DNA of 27,320 nt from Klebsormidium nitens (Eukaryota > Streptophyta > Klebsormidiophyceae > Klebsormidiales > Klebsormidiaceae), in NCBI GenBank assembly GCA_000708835.1, contig DF237746.1, positions 1 to 27,320 of the forward strand, given 5' to 3'. The stretch's first letter is position 1; the number at the start of each line of letters is the position of its first letter. This document shows, one piece after another, positions 21,101 to 27,320 of this stretch. The notes below the pieces were generated by a model. The model did not search any database, was not told the origin of the DNA, and worked only from the letters and a program-made list of their open reading frames with translations. Both the position numbers and the translations under genes were made by a program.

Positions 21101-24100
21101 ATGATAGGATCGTTGAACTCAACACCGCTGTGGCAGTGATGGCGCCCATGTGAGCAGCAAGTCCTTGCTGTAGCATGCTTTTTATATTTTTGGCCTAGAA
21201 CGGGATACATCGCCCTCAGCTTGCCCGAAGCCGCCAAGGTACTCTCACAAGCCACTTGCTTCTCTTTTGCTCCTAATTCACTCGCTTTTCTCCCTTGCCT
21301 GCAGCCCACGTGTTCTCGGTCGGTTCGCTCGGACACGAGACCGAGTCCAGCTATCCCACGGTGTCCGGATCGGCGCGGGAGTTCACGTTCCAGGAGATCG
21401 TGGAGGCGACCGACAACTTCAACCCGAACCACATCTTGGGAGAGGGCGGCTTTGGACAGGTCTTCAGCGGAAAGCTGCCCGACGGGAAGTCGATTGCGGT
21501 CAAACGGCTGACCAGAGACGGGACGCAGGTGAGAGCCACAGTTTCAGACGCCTTTGGAGTGGGTCACGAAGGAGGTCCTTGCATTTCTGGAACTCGGTGA
21601 GACTGCTTTGAGAAGCAGCAGCCTTGATTGATCATTTTGGACACAGAATGGACTTCGTGGTCCCGCTAGGATCCTCCTTGTGCATGCGTGTCTCGTATGT
21701 GAAGGAGCCATCGAAGTTAAGGCCGTTGTTGTATTCCAGGGTGGGACCACGAGACGTTTTCCATGCTTCAGTGAAGCTTGACCGCCCTTGTAGGCCCCCA
21801 CTCAGCAGACGGCATAGAAATAAAGCCCCAAGCAGGGCTTGCCGAGGTTGGATCCATCGTCGTGCACAGTCAGCAACGCATACAAACGCTTATAAAGCAA
21901 GTTGGCTGACGTCAGGTCTTTTTTGGTGCAGGGCACGAAGGAGTTCATCTCGGAGGTTGACCTGCTGAGCCATCTGCATCACAAGCATTTGGTGAAGCTC
22001 GTGGGGTACCATGCCAGCGCGCGTGGCCGCCTCCTCATTTACGACCTCATTCCCAACGGCAGCGTCGAGTCACACCTGCACGGTAAGTAGGCACCCGAAG
22101 GCGGTTTGAGACATCACGTTGGTTGGTCAGTTTCCTTCTTTTGCAGTGCCATCCCGTCTATGTTTCTGTGGATTTAGATACCGGTTGTCGTGGCTCCCCG
22201 GTGGCAGCATCGAGTCCCACCTGCATGGTAAGCAGGCACCCAATTGTGATCTAAGACGAATTGCTTTGATTGGTTCAGTTTCCTCTTTCTGCAGTGCCCC
22301 CCAGTTATACTTCCGTGGTTGTTGAATACTGGTATCTTTGCTCCCCAACGGCAGCGTTGAGTCGCACATGCATGGCAAGCAGGCACCCCAATGCATCTTG
22401 AGATTTTTCATATTGGTCGGTCCGGTTTCCTGGTTACGTAGTTGCACCACATCCGTCAGTACTGGACGCCCTGGTTGAGTTCCTTTGTTGGAAGTTATGT
22501 GATTTTGGACGTGCTGCGGACGTTTGCTACGGATGTTTTGCAAAACATCCGCGTTTTCCATCTTGGTTGCACCCTGGTGCTTTCAGTCCATGTTTCAGAG
22601 CGTCTTTTGTTCATTTCCAAGGGGTTATAGGAGAGGCAGCAGACAACACGAACATTGTGAAGAAAGAACTCCAGGATTTTGTTGCACGATGTAGCAGAAC
22701 GCCCACTTTGAACTAGGTTCAATATTGCCAGTCAAAAGTTATAGCAGCTAAAAGGCTGTTTCCTGGCTTCTCTTCAGGAATTGATAACTACGACAAACCG
22801 CTCGACTGGGAGACCCGCGTGAAGATTGCGCTGGGTGCCGCGCGGGGGCTGGTGTATCTGCACGAGGACTCGAACCCTCGCATCATCCACCGCGACTTTA
22901 AGGCGAGCAACATTCTGCTGGACAACGACTACACGGCCAAGGTGTCCGACTTTGGACTGGCCAAGGCGGCGCCTGACGGGGAGATGGAACACATCTCGAC
23001 GAGGGTCATGGGCACCTTTGGGTACGCCCCGTTGCTATCTTGGGCTGCTCGTGTTCATGTATCGGCTAAGCACAGAACGCTTATGTTTGCGCTTAAGTTT
23101 GAGTTTGTGGCCGATGTTTCATTGGTTTCTCTGTGCTTCCTTGCGAGAATGCTTATTCCACATCGACGCTTTCGTATATTCTACAGCTCAAAGCCGAACT
23201 ACTTTGTCATTCGTTTACCTCGATCGACGGCTCTGGCTTGCAACATCAACGTAGCTTGCCGCCAGCAAAATTCGCGAGTATCTCACGAGCCAAGAAACGG
23301 TGACCGACAGCCAGAGCGTTTCTGTCTCGTTGCGATTTCCCTATCTTACTCGATGCTCTTTGGAGTGGCCAACGAGGCTGTGCATACCTGGGGAAAAGAA
23401 AGAACCATAGAAAGTCACATTTCCAATATGAAGTCGCTTCTTGCGATGCTTGCCACCAAGGCCCTCAGCGGATCCCCTTCAGTTGGACGTCTGTCTCTTG
23501 AAAGTGCACCTCTTCTTGTTTCCTTTTGTCTTGCAAGCGCGTGATCAAGAGAAGGCGTGACAGGTGGCACAGCAAATGTTTTGGAGAGCTGAATCTCTAC
23601 CGGACTTCTGGTTTGCAGGTACGTTGCCCCAGAGTACGCTATGACGGGGCACCTGCTCGTCAAGAGTGACGTGTACAGCTACGGAGTTGTGCTTCTGGAG
23701 CTGCTCTCAGGCCGCAAGCCGGTGGACATGGATCAGCCCCCGGGCCAGGAGAATCTCGTGACCTGGGTGAGTGCTCGTGGCTTCACCGACAAGTTGCTTC
23801 TCTCGTCAACCACACCCTCATGTGCCACCGTTTCAGTCACTGGGACGACAACCGGAGGGGAACTCCCCTCTCATCCCGCCCTGTCATCCTGTTAGGCTCG
23901 GCGGCTTAAACCTCTTGGGACACCAATCCGGAACACTACTTCGGTCCACTCTTGTCAGAGGCAGCGTCGGACAGAGCATTGACAAAGCTCAAGACTCTGC
24001 CTTTTTGCGCTCAACAATCGCCACAACACCTTTCAACCCCTCGACACTCCCCCCACAACGCTCTCTCAGCCTTCTCGACCTCGCTCATGGCCTCTCAAGC

Positions 24101-26268
24101 CCCCTCCAAGCTCCCTTATACAAACCCGCCCGCAACTGCCGCTAACCCTTCCCAAACCCTCCTCCCCAGGCACGCCCGCTGCTGACGTCCAAGCCGGGCC
24201 TGGAGCAGCTGGTCGACCCCGCCCTGGGCGGGCGATACAACTTTGATGACGTGGCGCGCGTGGCGGCCATCGCGAGCATGTGCGTGCAGCCGGAGGTGTC
24301 CCACCGGCCGTTCATGGTGGAAGTTGTGCAAGCGCTGAAAGTGGTGTACCAGGAGACGGAGCGCAGCAGCGCCAACGGGAGCGACACGAGCGACATCATC
24401 ATCTACGACATCGACGGGCGGGCCGTGCGCCGCAAGGCTTCCCAGGTGAGTAGTTTAACAGCTGGCAGGGTCTTCGGGTTGGACACGTTCAGAAGCTGAT
24501 TTGCCTGCGAGATTGGGGCACGGTTATCACTGTTAGAGACATCGATTGTCGGTTCAAGCGATCACATTAGGAGGTTTCGATACCGGGTTGAAGCATCAGC
24601 CTCGGAGGAATACGTGAGAACGGTTCGAGAAAGCTTCGTTGTTGCTGGAACGCTCTACTCGTCGGTCTTCACTGGCAGAAGGTTATCTCGCTCGGCTTAG
24701 AGCCAGCACGCTAGCTACCAATGGACAGGCCGACAAGGACAAGGATAAATGCATAGCAACTGGCAGAGTTGAGTTGACGGTACTCAGGGAAACAAGTCGG
24801 ATTGATCAGCGTTCGTGCATTTCAGCAAAATCGTACTATGCAGGTAATGAGAGAGTGATCTAGAGGAACTGAGCGAAGCTCATCTTAATGCAGGATCTGA
24901 CCAACACCGGATTGTCTCGGGAATTCGCTTCTGCTGCCCCGGTTGAGCGGAGCAACTCTGCTGCATTCCACACCATCGATTTTGACTCAGGCGTCACCAG
25001 GGCTGAGTCGGGGCCCCAGAGCAGAGTGAGCTTTTCGACGATCGAAACCTGGATTTAGTCAGCCTTTGGTCTGAGCCTGGCCTTCCGGAACCAGAAAGAG
25101 AGCGGGACTGGACTCAGGGGAAATTGCATGGCCACAATGTCGATGAGAATGAGATAAGGTTACTCCCCAAGTCTGTACACTGCCTCATTGAGCTTTGTGA
25201 GCGACGATGCGGCCGTCCTTGTTCTACTTGTTCTGGCTTGGTAAGCTTTACGTCCTGAGCGTTTATCGAATAGCTGAACCAACCCTCATTGTGAGCCCCA
25301 ACTACAGAACAGGATAATTCTGAAACGAGCTCAACGAGCGCAAGCCAGCTGCCTTCCCTTCATCAGATGGTACCTGCGTCGTTCCAAAGCTCAAATGTGC
25401 TCCAGCCTCCCCTTGGTCCGGCTCAGACGCTTCTTTGCTCCGCAGAGCGGCTTTCCGTGATGTCTCTGCTGCCTGGCGCAACTAAACCCCTCTCACCCGC
25501 TCCTGCTTCAAACCCAGCACATCGATGTGCAGCCGGCAATCAACTGCGCTTTCTTCCCCGTCTTACAATCAAGCGAACAACGACAACAAGATAGCAACAA
25601 ACCACCCCCCCACTTCCTTGACCTTCTCCTCGTCCCTCTCCCCACAGGAACTTTCCCAGGTCACCGCCGCTGCCCTTGGCGCCGGGCTCGCCGCCGCCGA
25701 GGGGCGAAAGTCGTGGGGAACCCCCGCCACCGCCCCAATCGCGACCCCGACGATTCCCCCGGCTGCCGAGGCCCCCAAGGTCGTGACCCGCTTCCCCCCA
25801 GCGCTGACAATTAATTCCCCGGTCGCTGACTCCTCCCCGGTCCTTCCGGCACCAGTCATTCCCCCATCCCCGCGGTCGATCAGGCAGTTTTCCCCGGCCC
25901 GGAGGTCGTACAGTGGAGGAGGCACCCCCACACGCTCGGGCCAGTCGCCATTGAGTGCGGCGTCGGGGCAGCTTGAGTCGCCTCAGAGCGTCAACAAAGA
26001 TTCCCCCGGGGGGCGGTTCACCTCCCCCGGGGTGCAGAGGCCGTCGCCGGGGACGGAGGCGAAGGGGCCAAGCTGGGCACGCAGGAGCGGTAGTTTGGAG
26101 ACGCGCAGGAGTGGTAGTTTGGAGAGGAGCAGCTCCGGTGCGGCAAGAGCGGAGGAGAAGGTGGATCCCACCGGCATGGCGCCGGGGCTAGATTACAGCG
26201 GCGAGATGGAGTACTACAACCCAGAACAGCCAGGATTGAAGGGCCCGAAGTGGGCTAGGAAAAGCTAG
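12038..26268 (+). CDS. Giant ALE2-like receptor kinase with transferrin-like head
   Basis: Exons: 12038-12197, 12394-12490, 12963-13313, 14060-17262, 18288-18848, 19222-19403, 19871-20102, 20565-20855, 21305-21528, 21932-22082, 22778-23021, 23619-23766, 24170-24445, 24894-25025, 25648-26268. All are GT-AG and phase-consistent. The total is 6,873 nt, or 2,290 residues (2,269 if translation starts at 12101). Order: signal peptide, transferrin-like Cys module, about 1,250-residue Thr/Pro stalk, ALE2-type extracellular domain, one transmembrane helix (about 1642-1667), Ser/Thr kinase (about 1735-2015), disordered tail. It should sit in the plasma membrane with the stalk in the wall. Land-plant ALE2 acts in epidermal differentiation; the role in an alga is unknown. 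Uncertain points: exact start, possible cassette exons, and the exon structure between 25026 and 25647. Confidence 0.8.
12394..13313 (+). CDS. Gene B exons 2-3: compact transferrin-like module
   Basis: Exon 2 (12394-12490) encodes [20 protein letters not shown]. This matches the first strand of a transferrin lobe (WC.VS....KC). The donor at 12491 (ATG|GTGAGG) was chosen over GTACAT at 12460 because only it gives the right phase. Exon 3 (12963-13313) continues with C-x8-C, a strand at [16 protein letters not shown], and later [17 protein letters not shown]. The last piece resembles the transferrin CL..GAGDVAFVK segment. The module is about 150 residues against about 330 for a full lobe. The Asp iron ligand of the usual LDGG is absent (LAPPG here), so iron binding is doubtful. 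The family call is from motif spacing, not a search. Confidence 0.55.
14060..17262 (+). CDS. Gene B exon 4: Thr/Pro-rich stalk, about 1,068 residues
   Basis: One 3.2-kb open exon. The acceptor CTGACAG|G completes an Arg codon begun by exon 3. The first about 90 residues are ordinary charged sequence ([16 protein letters not shown]). Then follow [14 protein letters not shown] and APTVAPT blocks (about 14320-14950), a 76-residue tandem repeat (about 15180-16000) and degenerate Ser/Thr/Pro/Asn sequence. Non-contiguous Ala-Pro, Ser-Pro and Thr-Pro are arabinogalactan glycomodules when Pro is hydroxylated, so an extended, wall-embedded, O-glycosylated rod is expected. N-glycosylation sequons (NTS, NNTS, NMS) rise toward the end. 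It ends CCAG|GTATGA in phase 1. Long antisense frames over this exon are codon-bias artefacts. Confidence 0.85.
14842..16578 (+). promoter_or_regulatory. Array of in-phase exonic 5' splice-site sequences
   Basis: Ten AG|GTACGT sites have their GT at 14962, 15073, 15187, 15295, 15421, 15523, 15649, 15751, 15877 and 15985; nine are CAG, one TAG. Weaker relatives are at 14842 (GTACAC), 16450 (GTACGG) and 16573 (GTACGC). All split a Gly codon after its first base. That is the same phase as the terminal donor at 17263 and the acceptor at 18288. Any of them could therefore splice in frame to exon 5. Spacing alternates 126 and 102 bp through most of the array. Whether they are used is not visible from DNA. 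Confidence 0.75.
15181..16000 (+). repeat. 228-bp (76-residue) higher-order tandem repeat
   Basis: Successive copies are spaced 228 or 234 bp apart, always a multiple of three. Each contains two GTACGT sites and shared landmarks such as CACTTTGCCGAGT, CACCACTGTCACCCCGTCTG and GCAGGCGCCACA. About three and a half copies are recognisable, with 85-90 percent similarity by eye. The repeat stays open in frame, so copy number can change without breaking the receptor. Confidence 0.8.
17643..17648 (+). promoter_or_regulatory. Candidate recursive splice site in intron 4
   Basis: A pyrimidine-rich tract ending TTTTGCTGTCCAG is followed immediately by GTAAGT at 17643, a perfect juxtaposed acceptor/donor (ratchet point) in the 1,025-bp intron. 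No coding exon ends here in an open frame. It may also be a coincidental decoy. Confidence 0.3.
18288..18848 (+). CDS. Gene B exon 5: N-glycan-rich Pro/Thr stalk
   Basis: The acceptor GAACAG|CT matches the one-base phase of exon 4. It encodes 187 residues dominated by Asn-x-Thr/Ser sequons in a Pro/Ile/Val/Thr background (NVTIP, NLTIP), ending in a Pro run ([10 protein letters not shown]) and GAG|GTGAGT. At least ten sequons suggest dense N-glycosylation, unlike the mainly O-glycan stalk before it. Hydrophobic residues alternate with Thr/Pro, suggesting beta or extended structure. Confidence 0.8.
18503..18600 (+). repeat. 27-bp tandem repeat encoding a nine-residue VTPxLTIPx unit
   Basis: About three to four diverged copies of a 27-bp unit (GTCACTCCC...AACAATCCC) encode repeats of the type VTPNLTIPP. 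The frame is maintained and each full unit can carry one N-glycosylation sequon. Confidence 0.7.
18957..19019 (+). other. Possible 63-nt cassette exon
   Basis: Bounded by AAG before 18957 and a good donor, TCTT|GTGAGT, after 19019. Its length is exactly 21 codons and it is open in the phase set by the flanking exons. It would encode a Gly/Ile-rich hydrophobic stretch ([18 protein letters not shown]). The acceptor is non-preferred and the peptide would place a hydrophobic patch in the ectodomain, so use is uncertain. Confidence 0.25.
19222..20102 (+). CDS. Gene B exons 6-7: ALE2-type extracellular domain
   Basis: Exon 6 (19222-19403) opens [20 protein letters not shown], followed by [10 protein letters not shown]. 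This is the Cys-rich entry and C-x-C-V-x-P-M pattern of the membrane-proximal domain of land-plant ALE2-like kinases. Exon 7 (19871-20102) gives [15 protein letters not shown], a TWLLP strand, and [18 protein letters not shown], matching the family's conserved FGdY.V motif before the juxtamembrane proline stretch. About 138 residues, four Cys and several N-glycosylation sequons. The ligand is unknown. This domain together with the kinase supports family membership better than the kinase alone. Confidence 0.8.
20565..20855 (+). CDS. Gene B exon 8: Pro linker, transmembrane helix, stop-transfer
   Basis: Encodes a Pro-rich linker and a Ser run. A single hydrophobic helix of about 26 residues follows, starting [13 protein letters not shown] and ending IGFVVL, then RRRR as a cytoplasmic stop-transfer signal. 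The GxxxG-like small-residue spacing could favour helix dimerisation. It ends CTTC|GTAAGT with one base carried over. Confidence 0.9.
21305..24445 (+). CDS. Gene B exons 9-13: Ser/Thr protein kinase domain
   Basis: Exon 9 (21305-21528): [13 protein letters not shown] entry, glycine loop GEGGFGQV, catalytic Lys in IAVKRL. Exon 10 (21932-22082): C-helix Glu in [12 protein letters not shown] and hinge [11 protein letters not shown]. Exon 11 (22778-23021): catalytic loop [13 protein letters not shown] and VSDFGLA. Exon 12 (23619-23766): [10 protein letters not shown] activation segment end and [16 protein letters not shown]. Exon 13 (24170-24445): C-lobe with the conserved Arg in HRPFM. Every catalytic residue is present, so it is an active RD kinase of the plant RLK/Pelle group closest to ALE2/PERK-type kinases. 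Residues about 1735-2015. Kinase introns fall at G|IDNY and GG|G Tyr, among other positions. Confidence 0.92.
22046..22380 (+). repeat. Tandem copies of the exon 10 end and donor in intron 10
   Basis: The exon 10 end (GGCAGCGTCGAGTCACACCT...) and its donor GTAAGT at 22083 recur at 22228 (GTAAGC) and 22375 (GCAAGC), spaced 145 and 147 bp. The intron start with AGGCACCC, and an acceptor-like TTTTGCAG|TGCC or TTTCTGCAG|TGCC, is copied too. This is a threefold tandem duplication, with copies decaying left to right. Confidence 0.85.
22147..22227 (+). other. Candidate 81-nt duplicated cassette exon in the kinase
   Basis: Between an acceptor CTTTTGCAG and a donor CATG|GTAAGC lie 81 nt, fully open in the flanking phase (one base in, one out). 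They would insert 27 residues ending [11 protein letters not shown], a near copy of the exon 10 end. The insertion falls after the hinge region and would probably disturb the fold. It is either a regulated poison insert or an unused relic. Confidence 0.35.
24894..26268 (+). CDS. Gene B C-terminal cytoplasmic tail exons
   Basis: Exon 14 (24894-25025, 44 codons) and the last exon (25648-26268, 206 codons plus TAG) encode a Ser/Pro/Ala/Arg-rich tail with many Ser-Pro sites, an internal repeat RRSGSLE and the terminal [18 protein letters not shown]. It is likely disordered and a phosphorylation target. If the donor GCAGA|GTGAGC after 25025 is not used, the frame ends at TAG 11 codons later, giving a short-tail isoform that ends in STIETWI. 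Confidence 0.7.
25313..25369 (+). other. Possible additional tail exon
   Basis: After ACAGAACAG at 25304-25312 there is an open Ser-rich frame ([19 protein letters not shown]). It fits phase 0 from exon 14, and with the donor ATG|GTACCT after 25369 it fits phase 0 into the final exon. Open, coding-looking sequence continues beyond 25369 in this frame, so the true donor could lie further right (for example at 25397). Inclusion adds 19 or more residues. Confidence 0.35.
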
Positions 26269-26640
26269 GCAGTGTGGTCAAGTCTGCTAGTAGAGTGCCA
26301 AATCCAAGGCCGTCAGCATATCCTAGAGTCTAGAGTAGAGGCTTTGTGATGGATCACATGGAGCGGCGGCGGGCATTCTCATTGCCCATCACCGTCTGTA
26401 AATTATGTCACTTTGCTTGACGGTGTGCGGGAGTCGTTTGCTACCTTGCAGCAACCAAGGATGCCTCTTTTGCTGCAAGCCGAAAGTTGTCGCATGACAT
26501 AAAAGTCGGGTTACATGCATCTTGATTGCATGGGAGGATTGCATGCTGTCATGCCAGATCATGTCGCATGCGATTCGTGTCTGAATTAGTAGTTAAATCA
26601 AAAATTGGATAATAAATGAGGACATGCCGGTAGCATAGGC
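26269..26640 (+). other. 3' UTR of gene B with a GCATG cluster
   Basis: Between 26492 and 26574 there are several GCATG/CATGC words, including ATTGCATG twice (26525 and 26538) and CGCATG near 26490 and 26565. They form short direct and inverted repeats within 85 bp. No coding frame. The cluster could bind an RNA-binding protein or form local structure; the function is unknown. Confidence 0.45.
26611..26616 (+). terminator. Polyadenylation signal AATAAA
   Basis: A canonical AATAAA lies 343 bp after the stop codon. A TGTAAAT at about 26396 is an alternative (TGTAA is the chlorophyte-type signal). Confidence 0.5.
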
Positions 26641-26685
26641 TATGACTCAGGCCCTAGGCTAGAACTTCAGACAGGTGTGACTTGT

Positions 26686-26715
26686 GAAAGAATGAAGCTT
26701 GTGCTTCATTCTTTC
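26686..26715. repeat. Perfect 13-bp hairpin
   Basis: GAAAGAATGAAGC (26686-26698) and GCTTCATTCTTTC (26703-26715) pair perfectly around a TTGT loop, about 70 bp after the AATAAA. It could help 3'-end formation or be a foldback relic. Confidence 0.75.
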
Positions 26716-27320
26716 TTCTGTTCTATCCAAGGCTGTGGTAGAGACGGTGTAATAAGGAACTCTTGACAGCTGAACGATGGCCTAAAGTAAGTCTCATGTG
26801 CAAGCGCGGAGCGCGCGCGAGTAGTGCTGTGTATACCTATCACATTCATGGACCTTCTGTGATGCGCGGAATGTGGCGCAGAACAATTAGAGAAGAAAAA
26901 ATCAGGGTTCTGTGAGTGTGTCGTGGGAGTGAGAGTAGGCTCGTCCAGTGAGGGACGAGGCGCGCAGAGAGCGCGGAGTGTTCGGGCTGTTTAAAGAGCA
27001 GCCCGCTGTACGGTCTGTGAGACTGGGGCTGAGGTGGCTGTTTCTAGGTGGTAGAGTCTGCCGTTACCAGTTTGGCGCAAGGGCAATAGGCCACTTGCTC
27101 CTGAGGTGCTTCAGGAGGCAGGCCACTCGGTCTTATCTAAGGCTAGGGGTGGTCTCGCTGATCGGTATTTGTGGGGGGCTGCGCATGCGTAAAGGGCTTC
27201 GGCCTTTTGCTCAGCGGCGGGAGACCGTGCCTGCTGGGCTCCGGCACTGAGCTTGATCATTCAAGAAGTGCCGGTTGCGTGCGTTAAGCCTTACGGAGTT
27301 CCCCCGTTGCCGTGACTCGT
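26716..27320. other. Downstream flank, no gene supported
   Basis: About 600 bp with a 100-codon forward frame (26948-27250) that is Arg/Gly/Leu-rich and matches no family I know. It has no splice context or repeats and its start has an indifferent context. I see no RNA gene. It may be the edge of a neighbouring gene or non-coding transcript. Confidence 0.4.

Noticed and set aside
22819-23544. Read-through of kinase exon 11 into intron 11 as a real product
   Set aside because: The frame is open, but it loses the APE motif and the C-lobe, while a correct donor and acceptor restore a complete kinase.
1-27320. CRISPR arrays, tRNA, rRNA or prokaryotic operon features
   Set aside because: None were seen. 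Split genes with GT-AG introns show that the DNA is eukaryotic.

Overview
This window is eukaryotic nuclear DNA. It holds two multi-exon, forward-strand, protein-coding genes with ordinary GT-AG introns (about 85 to 1,200 bp), plus intergenic DNA with small non-autonomous transposons. The receptor kinase resembles the land-plant ALE2 family, the ectodomain is of arabinogalactan/extensin type, and the introns and base composition look green-algal. Together these suggest a streptophyte alga, perhaps Klebsormidium-like; the genus is a guess, the streptophyte affinity is better supported. All exon models were hand-built from reading frame, splice consensus and phase, and no transcript data were available.

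Layout. 1-1716: intergenic, with a perfect-TIR MITE (193-486) and a GC-rich hairpin cluster (533-668). 1717-9296: gene A, ten exons, about 721 residues, a soluble protein with two tandem cyclic-nucleotide-binding (CNB) domains and a Ser/Arg-rich tail. 9297-12006: intergenic, with a 15-bp-stem hairpin and a 669-bp Mutator-type MITE (11218-11886) that has 40-bp TIRs and a 9-bp target duplication. The right TIR of that element carries a TATA box just upstream of gene B. 12038 (or 12101)-26268: gene B, at least fifteen exons, about 2,290 residues, a giant receptor-like kinase. 26269-27320: 3' UTR and flank, with an AATAAA and a 13-bp perfect hairpin.

Gene B reads in order: signal peptide; compact transferrin-like Cys module; about 1,250 residues of Thr/Pro/Ala/Ser-rich, probably heavily O- and N-glycosylated stalk; ALE2-like extracellular domain; one transmembrane helix; complete RD-type kinase; Ser/Pro-rich cytoplasmic tail. 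This would be a wall-anchored receptor joining a degenerate transferrin-like head to an ALE2-type kinase. I know of no described receptor with this arrangement.

The most striking DNA-level signal is a recurring pattern: tandem duplication across 5' splice sites. It occurs in intron 2 of gene A, in intron 10 of gene B, and most dramatically inside the 3.2-kb stalk exon of gene B, where ten AG|GTACGT donor-like sites lie in one reading phase. That phase matches the next acceptor, so use of any of them would give an in-frame receptor with a shorter stalk.
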